Shown in pieces: positions 33,150-40,396 of a stretch of 64,000 bases of DNA. Below the pieces are notes generated by a model, which was not told where the DNA came from, searched no databases, and saw nothing but the letters and a program-made list of their open reading frames with translations. This DNA comes from Rhizobacter sp. OV335 (GTDB lineage: Bacteria; Pseudomonadota; Gammaproteobacteria; Burkholderiales; Burkholderiaceae_C). Within the stretch, counting starts at the first letter, position 1. Each line of letters begins with the position of its first letter. Made by a program: the position numbers and the translations under genes. The stretch spans positions 1-64,000 of the forward strand of contig NZ_FRCQ01000033.1 in assembly GCF_900142965.1 (NCBI RefSeq), given 5' to 3'.

Positions 33150-33770
33150 ATGCTGAAGATCTGGGGCAATGCCGATTCGATCAACGTGCAGAAGGTGCTG
33201 TGGTGCTGCGAGGAACTCGCGCTGCCCTATGAGCGCATCGACGCCGGCCGGCACTACGGCGTCGTCAACACGGCCGAGTTCCGGCGCCTGAACCCGAACG
33301 GCCTGGTGCCGACGATCGACGACGATGGCTTCGTCGTGTGGGAATCCGGCACCGTGCTGCGCTACCTGGCGGCCAAGCATGGGGCCGGCAGCCTGTGGCC
33401 CGACGATGTCGTGGCGCGCGCCGAGGTCGACCGCTGGATCGACTGGTCGAACTCGACGCTGTGGCCGGCGATGGTGCCGATCTTCCGCGCGTTCCTGCGC
33501 ACGCCCGAGCACGAGCGCGACGACAACCTGATCGAAGCCGCGCGGAGCGAGACGCTGGAGGCGATGCACATCCTCGACGCCCACCTCGAAGGCCGCGCGT
33601 TCGTCGGCGGCGAACGCTTCACGATGGGCGACATCGCGCTCGGCTGCGCGGTCTGGCGCTGGATGACGCTGCCGATCGAGCGCGAGGAGCTGCCGCAGGT
33701 GCAGCGCTGGTTCGATGCGCTGTCGAAGCGCGAGGCGTACCGGAAGGTGGTGATGTTGCCGTTGGTGTGA
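33150..33770 (+). CDS. Glutathione S-transferase family protein
   Basis: 206 residues. Thioredoxin-fold domain with NSINVQKV-like start (GNADSINVQKVLWCCEELAL), the cis-Pro motif NPNGLVPTIDDDGFVVWES with the Glu/Ser pair that binds the gamma-Glu of glutathione, and a helical C-terminal domain with FTMGDIALGCAVWRW. It belongs with YghU/theta-type GSTs and lies 46 bp after chrA. Co-transcription with chrA is possible and would fit oxidative stress from chromate. Confidence 0.92.
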   Translation: MLKIWGNADSINVQKVLWCCEELALPYERIDAGRHYGVVNTAEFRRLNPNGLVPTIDDDGFVVWESGTVLRYLAAKHGAGSLWPDDVVARAEVDRWIDWSNSTLWPAMVPIFRAFLRTPEHERDDNLIEAARSETLEAMHILDAHLEGRAFVGGERFTMGDIALGCAVWRWMTLPIEREELPQVQRWFDALSKREAYRKVVMLPLV

Positions 33771-33781
33771 GCGGCATCCAG

Positions 33782-33824
33782 TAGCGTTTTCGCACCAAAA
33801 CTGCCGTTTAATAGCGGTTTCGCA
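33782..33824. promoter_or_regulatory. Direct repeats TAGCGTTTTCGCA / TAGCGGTTTCGCA, 30 bp apart
   Basis: Two 13-bp direct repeats with one mismatch, at 33782-33794 and 33812-33824. The 30-bp phase equals about three helical turns, so two proteins would bind the same face. They end 20 bp before the Fic gene start. Candidate operator for self-regulation of the fic region. Confidence 0.6.
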
Positions 33825-33843
33825 TCACCGTGAGCGGAATTGC

Positions 33844-35391
33844 ATGGACATTGGCTTCTCTGCGCTTCTTCAGCAGCACCCCCTGAGGCTGGTCCAGCCG
33901 CTGCGGGTCCATTCAAGCCTCGGCAAGAGTCGCCGTCGCAGCGAGACGCCGTCCCTCGTACAAGCCCAGTTTCCGCCGAGCTATCAGCCGGGGGATTCCT
34001 TCCAGGGGCACTTTGAGTTCGGCCTCAAGTACGAGGAGATCCACCTGGAGTTTCTCGCCCGGCTGTTTGCCGCCGTCGGCCGCGAGCCGCTCGAGGCGTG
34101 GTGCCGAACAGAGCCCTTCGGCCAGTACGCCCGCCGGGCGGGCTTTCTTTTCGAATGGCTCACCGGCCAATCGCTCGACGTTCCCGATGTCGGCAATGTC
34201 GCCTATGTCGACGCGTTGCCGGTCGGCAGCTACGTCACTCGCACCAAGCCGCAGCGCAACCAACGCTGGCGCGTCAACGACAACCTGCCCGGCACGCGGG
34301 ACTTCTGCCCGCTCGTGCGGCTGTCCGATCCGTTGAACGCGGCCGGGCAGTTCGACCCCGGCGCCGCCCTGGCGGGCCTCGACGCCGAGTTCGGCCCGGA
34401 CATGCTGCTGCGGAGTGCGAGCTGGCTGACCTTCAAGGAATCGCAGGCCAGCTTCGCGATCGAGCGCGAGGCCGACCAGGACGCGCGCATCCGCAGGTTT
34501 GCACAGGTGATCGCCGAGCACTGCGGGCGGGTGGACGAGCCGCTGAGCGATGCGACGCTGGCGCTGTTGCAGGCCGGGATCCTCGGGCCGGGCGCATTGC
34601 GGCTGGGCATCCGCCGCTCGCCGGTGTTCGTCGGCCAAGCCTCGTTGAGCCACAACGTCGTGCACTACGTCGCTCCGCACTTCGCACACGTGCCGGCGAT
34701 GCTGGACGGCCTGAAGGCGTTCGAGGTCGCCACGCGTGGGGCCTCCTCATTGATGCGTGCCGGCGTGCTGGCCTTCGCCTTCGTCTACATCCATCCGATG
34801 TGCGACGGCAATGGCCGGTTGCATCGCTTCCTCGTCAACGACACGCTGCTGCGCGATGGTGCGATTCCCCACGGAACGATTCTTCCGGTGTCCGCGACGA
34901 TCGTCCAGTCGACACGACTGCGGGCCGACTACGACCGAGTGCTGGAGGTCTTCTCACAGCCCTTGATGCGCCGCTATGCCGGCGACTATCGCTTCGGCGA
35001 AAGAGAGATCGCGGCAGACGGCACGCCCTACGACTTCGTGTTCGAGGCCTATGACGATGCGCAGTTTGCGTGGCGATTTCCCGACCTGACCGAGCACGCG
35101 ATCTACACCTGCAAGCTGATCGAGTCGACGATCGTCGACCAGATGGCTGGCGAAGCACGCGTGCTGCGCCGCTTCGATATGGCCAGCCGGCGGCTGAAGG
35201 CGGTGATCGAAATGCCGGCGCCCGACGTCATCCGCGTCATCCGGTCGTTGAAGGAGAACAGCTGGGTTGCGTCCGGCAAGTTGCTGAAGGAATACCCCTT
35301 CCTCGATGACCTGCTTCAAAGAAGGCGCGCGATCGAGGCGGTGCGTTCCGCTTTCGAGGACCGTCAGCCCGAGGACATCGCCGACGCGTGA
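33844..35391 (+). CDS. Fic/DOC family AMPylase-type protein (class II, own inhibitory motif)
   Basis: 515 residues. The Fic core motif is HPMCDGNGRLHR (H317 to R328), with catalytic His and nucleotide-binding loop intact; the usual Phe after HP is Met. An inhibitory helix motif SFAIER (S203-E207) lies upstream, which places it in the class II group that self-inhibits; the usual Gly/Asn after Glu is Arg. N-terminal 200 residues and a C-terminal winged-helix-like segment (about 440-500) are typical of large bacterial Fic proteins. It would transfer AMP to a protein Ser/Thr/Tyr hydroxyl; the target is unknown. It may autoregulate via the repeats upstream. Confidence 0.9.
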   Translation: MDIGFSALLQQHPLRLVQPLRVHSSLGKSRRRSETPSLVQAQFPPSYQPGDSFQGHFEFGLKYEEIHLEFLARLFAAVGREPLEAWCRTEPFGQYARRAGFLFEWLTGQSLDVPDVGNVAYVDALPVGSYVTRTKPQRNQRWRVNDNLPGTRDFCPLVRLSDPLNAAGQFDPGAALAGLDAEFGPDMLLRSASWLTFKESQASFAIEREADQDARIRRFAQVIAEHCGRVDEPLSDATLALLQAGILGPGALRLGIRRSPVFVGQASLSHNVVHYVAPHFAHVPAMLDGLKAFEVATRGASSLMRAGVLAFAFVYIHPMCDGNGRLHRFLVNDTLLRDGAIPHGTILPVSATIVQSTRLRADYDRVLEVFSQPLMRRYAGDYRFGEREIAADGTPYDFVFEAYDDAQFAWRFPDLTEHAIYTCKLIESTIVDQMAGEARVLRRFDMASRRLKAVIEMPAPDVIRVIRSLKENSWVASGKLLKEYPFLDDLLQRRRAIEAVRSAFEDRQPEDIADA

Positions 35392-35509
35392 GAACTCGGC
35401 ACGGCCTGGTGATGCCATCGCGGTGGTCACCGTAAAGACTCTTCACCCCGGTGCGACAATCCCGCTCCTGCCTGCCGCCCCTTTCCTGTCGCCTGATTTC
35501 CCGCCCGCC

Positions 35510-35884
35510 GTGCCCGACAACATCACCCTGCTGCGCCGACAGAACGTCCTCACGTTGTTCCAGCGCTTCGCCGAAGCGCAGATGCGCGACGGCATCGCCC
35601 CGAAGGGCATGGAGCAGCTGTTCGCGCAGGCGCTGCAGATCAGCCCCAGCATGTGGAGCCAGGTCAAGAGCAGCCGCCCGATCGGCGACAAGCTCGCGCG
35701 GCAGATCGAGGCGGCGCGTGCCCAACCCGCCGGCTGGCTCGACGAAGCGCACGAGCCGCAGGGGCTGACGCCCGCCGAGCTTCAATTCCTCCAGCTCGCG
35801 CTGAAGGCCTGGCGGGAAACGAATGCCGACGGGCGCAAGCAGCTGCGGCTCGCCGTGAAGCGGATCGCCGCCGGCGAGGACTGA
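35510..35884 (+). CDS. Small HTH protein, XRE-like
   Basis: 124 residues from GTG at 35510 (VPDNITLLRRQNVLTLFQRF). The middle holds a helix-turn-helix (KGMEQLFAQALQISPSMWSQ, SSRPIGDKLARQIE), like small DNA-binding proteins that read one half-site. The C-terminal half is helical (TPAELQFLQLALKAWRE). It lies 118 bp after the Fic gene on the same strand. It might bind the direct repeats upstream of fic, but this gene is common on its own in Burkholderiales and may be unrelated. Confidence 0.65.
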   Translation: MPDNITLLRRQNVLTLFQRFAEAQMRDGIAPKGMEQLFAQALQISPSMWSQVKSSRPIGDKLARQIEAARAQPAGWLDEAHEPQGLTPAELQFLQLALKAWRETNADGRKQLRLAVKRIAAGED

Positions 35885-35905
35885 GCCGGCCGGCCGCGCG
35901 CCGCG

Positions 35906-36313
35906 TCAACGGTGCGCGGCGCTCTCCAACAACCGCTTCAGCGTCTGCAGGTCGCCCGTGACCTGTGCGCAATCCTTATCGAAGCTCGCATTGTCGGCCC
36001 CCGCGGCACGGAACAGCATGAACGTCAGCTCGCAGCCGTCGCCATTGGCCACCGCGCGCATCGGGTTGCTGAACACCGTGCCGTCGGGCAGCGTGACGTC
36101 GTGGTCCAGCACGCCGTACGGGTTGTCGGGCGCCATCTCGATCTGCACCCGGCCCATCGGCGATTCGCCGAACCAGCGCCCGTCCTCTTCGACGATGCCG
36201 GCCGCCAGGCCCGAGGCCCATTGCGGCAGCAGCGAGGGCTGGTGCGCGAACTCGTAGACGACCTGCCAGGGCACGGCGATCGAGGCGGTGACGATGCGGA
36301 CATCCTGCAGCAT
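35906..36313 (-). CDS. SRPBCC (START-like) family protein
   Basis: 135 residues; AAGGAG six bases before the ATG at 36313. The polyketide-cyclase/SRPBCC fold is visible: an opening strand VRIVTASIAVPWQVVYEF, FAHQPSLLPQWASGL, central strands with GRVQIEMAPDNPYGVLDHDV, and a long C-terminal helix DLQTLKRLLE. These proteins bind hydrophobic ligands; function unknown. It is the second gene of a minus-strand pair with PAP2, 38 bp apart. Confidence 0.82.
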   Translation of the reverse strand: MLQDVRIVTASIAVPWQVVYEFAHQPSLLPQWASGLAAGIVEEDGRWFGESPMGRVQIEMAPDNPYGVLDHDVTLPDGTVFSNPMRAVANGDGCELTFMLFRAAGADNASFDKDCAQVTGDLQTLKRLLESAAHR

Positions 36314-36351
36314 GGCGCGCTCCTTGATTCCTGCGGACTGTGTCGGGGCAA

Positions 36352-37017
36352 TCAGCGTGCCGGCTCGCGCAGCGGCAGCGCCGCCACCAGCACGCCGAGC
36401 ACCAGCCCGCCCAGCACGTCGACCACGACATGCTGTCGGATCGCGATCGTCGAATAGGCGATGCCCACGCACCAGGCCAGGTTCACCCATCGCAGCGCGA
36501 CGGGCACCTCGAGTTCGCGCAGGTGTCGCGCCAGCAGGTGGCAGGTCAGCACCGCGAACGACACATGCAGCGACGGGAACGCGTTGCGCGACGCATCGCC
36601 CGCGCGCAGGAACTGCAGGCTGCCGTACTGCGACCAGTCGACACCGAAATCCGGCACCGCGCTCGGGTAGAACAGGTAGAACGCGAAGCCGATCGCGCTC
36701 ATCAGCGCGGCCCGCAGCACGTAGCGCAGCAGCTCGCCGCCATCCTTCGAAAACGCCGGCGCGAGCGACACGTAGACCCACAGCGACGCATACACCGGCA
36801 GCAGCCCCTCGCGCAGCGTGAACCAGCGGTCCACCGCCAGCACCGGCATCACCGTCACGGCGGCCTGCGGTGAGCGCGCGGCCCAGAAATACAGCACGAA
36901 GAACAGCGAGATGCCAGCGGTGATGCCCACCAGCTTGGTCGGCCACAGCGCGAGCAGGCGCCGCAGGGCGGCACGGGGCCAGGGGGCTGCAGGACGGGGG
37001 AGCGCGGTCGAGGTCAC
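36352..37017 (-). CDS. PAP2-family membrane phosphatase
   Basis: 221 residues, about six membrane helices. Motifs: the PSLHVSF segment (NAFPSLHVSFAVL, C2) and TIAIRQHVVVDVLGG (C3, with catalytic His and Asp). The C1 segment is weak, as in the PAP2_3/inositol-phosphorylceramide-synthase-like group. It would dephosphorylate a lipid phosphate or transfer a head group at the periplasmic face. Same transcript as the SRPBCC gene likely. Confidence 0.87.
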   Translation of the reverse strand: MTSTALPRPAAPWPRAALRRLLALWPTKLVGITAGISLFFVLYFWAARSPQAAVTVMPVLAVDRWFTLREGLLPVYASLWVYVSLAPAFSKDGGELLRYVLRAALMSAIGFAFYLFYPSAVPDFGVDWSQYGSLQFLRAGDASRNAFPSLHVSFAVLTCHLLARHLRELEVPVALRWVNLAWCVGIAYSTIAIRQHVVVDVLGGLVLGVLVAALPLREPAR

Positions 37018-37068
37018 GGCGACGGGTCAAGGTCAGGGTAGACCCGCATCATCGCGCGGTTTGGCTTG

Positions 37069-37974
37069 TCATTGCCTTTGCGTCCCGACGTACGCGAGCA
37101 GACCGGCCACCAGCGCATCGAAGGCCACGCGGCAGCGCGGGCTGCTGCGCAGGTCCTCGTGCATCGTGACCCAGGTCGGCAACGGCAGTGCGATCAGCTT
37201 CGGCAGCAGCCGCACCAGGCTGCCGTCGCGCCGCGCCAGCGGCACCTGGCACATGCCGATGCCGGCACCGGCGCGGATCAGCGCCAGCTGCGCCAGGTTG
37301 CTGTCGCTGCGCAGCGTGAAGGTCTCGCGCCGCATGCCTTGCAGCGCCTTCTCGGCCTGCCGCAGCCAGGCCGACGGCTGGTCGTAGCCGATCGTCGCGT
37401 GGGCCGCGAGTTCTTCGGGCCGGCGCGGCGTGCCATGCCGTTCGAGGTAGTCGCGGCGCGCATGCAGGCCCAGCTCGATGCTGCCGACGTGGCGCGCGAT
37501 CAGCTGCTCCTGCTTCGGCTGCACCATGCGCACCGCGATGTCGGCCTCGCGGCGCAGCAGGTCTTGCAGCTTGTCGGTCAGCACCAGCTCGATCTTCAGC
37601 TGCGGATGCGCCTCGTGGAGCTCGGCCAGGATGGTCGGCAGCACCTCGACGCCCATCACGTCGCTGCAGCTGATGCGCACCGTGCCCTTGACGATGCCGT
37701 CGCCTCCCTGGCCGCCGGCCGCGCGCTCCAGCGCCGCCGCGGTGCTCTGCATCGCCTCGGCATAGGGCCGCAGCGACTGCGCCGCCTCGGTCGGCAGCAG
37801 GCCGGTCTGCGAGCGGGTGAACAGCACGACCCCGAGCGCCTGCTCGAGCGCCGCGACGTGGCGGCCGACGGTCGGCTGCGTGATGCCGAGCCCCCGGGCC
37901 GCGCCGGACAACGAGCCTTCGTCGAGCACGCCGAGGAAGGTCCGGTAAAGCTCCCAGCCGATGGTCGAAGTCAT
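37069..37974 (-). CDS. LysR family transcriptional regulator
   Basis: 301 residues. HTH at about 8-65 (YRTFLGVLDEGSLSGAARGL, ITQPTVGRHVAALEQALG), then a LysR substrate domain of two alpha/beta lobes (GTVRISCSDVMGVEVLP; IGYDQPSAW; IRAGAGIGMCQVPLA). Divergent from the epimerase gene with 98 bp between starts; LysR regulators usually control the gene they face. Confidence 0.94.
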   Translation of the reverse strand: MTSTIGWELYRTFLGVLDEGSLSGAARGLGITQPTVGRHVAALEQALGVVLFTRSQTGLLPTEAAQSLRPYAEAMQSTAAALERAAGGQGGDGIVKGTVRISCSDVMGVEVLPTILAELHEAHPQLKIELVLTDKLQDLLRREADIAVRMVQPKQEQLIARHVGSIELGLHARRDYLERHGTPRRPEELAAHATIGYDQPSAWLRQAEKALQGMRRETFTLRSDSNLAQLALIRAGAGIGMCQVPLARRDGSLVRLLPKLIALPLPTWVTMHEDLRSSPRCRVAFDALVAGLLAYVGTQRQ

Positions 37975-38072
37975 TCATAAATGTATAGCGTCACGCCGAT
38001 GCTCGGCAATTCCATCTGAGCGCCTCCATCGCCAGAATTCATTCCATTCCCACCACCCACCTGGAGATCGAC

Positions 38073-39122
38073 ATGAACGACGGCAACACCCGCAGCAGCG
38101 ACAAGACAGCCCTGGTGCTGGGCGCCACCGGCGGCATCGGCGGCGAGGTCGCGCGCCAGCTGCGCGACGCGGGCTGGACGGTGCGCGCACTGCAGCGCGG
38201 CGCCACCGAGGCGATGCAGCAACGCGACGGCATCACCTGGCTGCGCGGCGACGCGATGCAGCGTGCCGACGTGATGCGGGCGGCCGAGGGCTGCCAGGTG
38301 ATCGTGCATGCGGTCAACCCGCCGGGCTACCGCGGCTGGGCCGAGGTGGTGCTGCCGATGGTCGACAACACGATCGCCGCGGCCGTGGCGCAACGCGCCA
38401 CCATCGTGCTGCCGGGCACGGTCTACAACTTCGGGCCGGATGCGTTCCCGCTGCTGCGCGAAGAATCGCCGCAGCACCCGCAGACCCGCAAGGGCGCGAT
38501 CCGCGTGCAGATGGAGGCCCGGCTGGAGGCCGCGAGCCGCCAGGGTGCGCGCGTGCTGATCGTGCGGGCCGGCGACTTCTTCGGGCCGAAGTCGGGCAAC
38601 AACTGGCTCGCGCAGGGCATGCTGAAGCCCGGAAAGCCGGTCACGTCGATCGCGACCCCGGCCGACGAAGGCGTCGGCCACCAATGGGCCTACCTGCCGG
38701 ACGTGGCGCGCACGATGGTCGAGCTGCTGGATCGGCGCGATGCGCTCGGCCCGTTCGAACGCTTCCACATGGCCGGCCACTGGGATGCCACCGGCCGGCA
38801 GATCGCCGAGGCGGCGCAGCGCGTGGTCGCGCGCCGCAGCGGGCAGGCGCCGCGCATCACGCGCACGCCGTGGTGGCTGCTGCGCCTGATGGCGCCCTTC
38901 GTCACGACGCTGCGCGAAATGATGGAGATGCGCTACCTGTGGCAACGGCCGGTGCGCATGGCCAACGACCGCTTGCTCGCGGTGCTGGGCCGCGAGCCGC
39001 ACACGCCGCTGGACGAGGCCATCGAAGCGGCCTTGGTCGGCATGGGCTGCCTGGACGCCAGGCGTCAGCCCGCCGGCGACAGCCCGGCGATGAACTTCAG
39101 CACCGCCGCATCGCTGAAGTAG
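38073..39122 (+). CDS. NAD(P)-binding epimerase/dehydratase-like protein
   Basis: 349 residues; GGAG upstream at CTGGAGATCGAC. Rossmann motif LVLGATGGIGGEVARQL at residues 15-31. A strand LPGTVYNFGPDAFPLL replaces the usual SSxxVYG/YxxxK, so it is an atypical member, possibly an NmrA-like or isomerase-type protein. The C-terminal 100 residues (TRTPWWLLRLMAPFVTTLRE) are like the extended-SDR tails of YwnB/nucleoside-sugar epimerases. The substrate is unknown. The last 58 bp overlap the end of the opposite alpha/beta hydrolase gene. Confidence 0.85.
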   Translation: MNDGNTRSSDKTALVLGATGGIGGEVARQLRDAGWTVRALQRGATEAMQQRDGITWLRGDAMQRADVMRAAEGCQVIVHAVNPPGYRGWAEVVLPMVDNTIAAAVAQRATIVLPGTVYNFGPDAFPLLREESPQHPQTRKGAIRVQMEARLEAASRQGARVLIVRAGDFFGPKSGNNWLAQGMLKPGKPVTSIATPADEGVGHQWAYLPDVARTMVELLDRRDALGPFERFHMAGHWDATGRQIAEAAQRVVARRSGQAPRITRTPWWLLRLMAPFVTTLREMMEMRYLWQRPVRMANDRLLAVLGREPHTPLDEAIEAALVGMGCLDARRQPAGDSPAMNFSTAASLK

Positions 39123-40396
39123 TTCGTGTGGAAGGTCGTCGCCGTCTTGCCGAGCGACAGCACCTGCGGCTTGCCTTGCGCCGGCTCGCCGAAGAAGCTC
39201 ATCGACTCGGTGTCGACGACCAGGTCGTTCGCGCCGGGGAACACGATGTCGGCACCGAGGGCCGCGAGCTGCAGGCCGGGGTTGCGGAAACGCGTCCAGA
39301 ACTTCCACGCCGGCTCGTCGAGGTTCGGCTCGAAATCGGCCGACACCACCGCGAACGTCGGCTGCACCAGCCACCGATCGGCGAACAGCGCACGCGTCTC
39401 GGCGTTGTCGGTGGTGCGCTGCTGGCTCGCGAGCCCCGGCACCAGCACGACGGCGGCGTCGGCCAGCGGCAGCGCCGAGCCGAGCTGCAGCGTCTTCCCC
39501 AGCACCTTGGCCAGCCCGGCGGCACCGGCGGCCAGCGGGAACACCGTGCTCGCCGCCTGCCCGGCCAGCGACAGCGCGTTCGCGATGTTGGCCAGCATGT
39601 CGAGCGCGGCACGCAAGCGATACGGCGACGCGAGGCTGGTGCCGCCCAGCGGCGAGCCGACGAACACCGCCCGGCGCACCCGCACCGGCGCCAGCCGCAG
39701 CAGCCACGACGCGACCAGCCCGCCGCGGCTGTGGCACACGATGTCGATCGGGCCGGCGATGCCGCGCAGCGCACGCTGCAGGTCGAGCGCGTTCAGCCAC
39801 GGCGCGACCGACAGCGTCGGGTGGTCGAACGCGAAGATGCGCTCGCCGTAGGCCTGCTGCCACTGCGCGAGCAAGGCCAGCCCGGCCGGTGTCGCGCGGA
39901 GCTGGTCGAACCACATGTCGCTGTTGCTGAAGGTGCCGTGCACCAGCAGCAGCGCGGGCTGCGCGCCATCGAGCTGCGGCGCTGGCGCCGGCACCAGCGC
40001 GCCGCCCACCCATTGGCGCAGGCCCTGGTGCGGCGTGAGCTTCGCATCCAGCGCCACCAGCGATTGCGTGATCCGGTTCGGCCCGATGTCGTCGTACTCG
40101 AAGCGCTGCAGCACGTCGCCGAAGCCGAACCAGCCGGCGCGCCGCGAGCGGCCGCGCAACACCTGGGCGGCCGGCGGCTCGTAGTTCCAGCGCAGCACGC
40201 CGTCGTCGTCGCGCAGGCTGACGCTCGCGCGCGGGTCGGCCATCGACGGCGTGAAGCCGCGCCGGCGCCGCATCGAGATCGGCAGCGCCACGGCCTGCGA
40301 CGGCGCCGGTTCGCGCAGCCCGAGCCTCGCGTCGGCCGCCGCCCAGGGGTCGGCGCTGAAGGGCAGCGGATCGCCGGTCGTGACGACGGCGTTCAT
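39065..40396 (-). CDS. Alpha/beta hydrolase partner of the pseudo-CHAT protein
   Basis: 443 residues. N-terminal 140 residues form a beta-rich region of unknown role (FGDVLQRFEYDDIGPNRITQ). The hydrolase domain has VHGTFSNSDMW (oxyanion, H153), nucleophile S223 in IVCHSRGGLVAS (an unusual Cys before the His), an Asp in GANDLVVDTESM and His in TTFHTNYFSD. Lipase/esterase-type activity is expected; substrate unknown. The start overlaps the stop of the upstream gene by 4 bp (ATGA), so production is coupled to the pseudo-CHAT protein. The convergent 58-bp overlap with the epimerase is unusual. Confidence 0.8.
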   Translation of the reverse strand: MNAVVTTGDPLPFSADPWAAADARLGLREPAPSQAVALPISMRRRRGFTPSMADPRASVSLRDDDGVLRWNYEPPAAQVLRGRSRRAGWFGFGDVLQRFEYDDIGPNRITQSLVALDAKLTPHQGLRQWVGGALVPAPAPQLDGAQPALLLVHGTFSNSDMWFDQLRATPAGLALLAQWQQAYGERIFAFDHPTLSVAPWLNALDLQRALRGIAGPIDIVCHSRGGLVASWLLRLAPVRVRRAVFVGSPLGGTSLASPYRLRAALDMLANIANALSLAGQAASTVFPLAAGAAGLAKVLGKTLQLGSALPLADAAVVLVPGLASQQRTTDNAETRALFADRWLVQPTFAVVSADFEPNLDEPAWKFWTRFRNPGLQLAALGADIVFPGANDLVVDTESMSFFGEPAQGKPQVLSLGKTATTFHTNYFSDAAVLKFIAGLSPAG

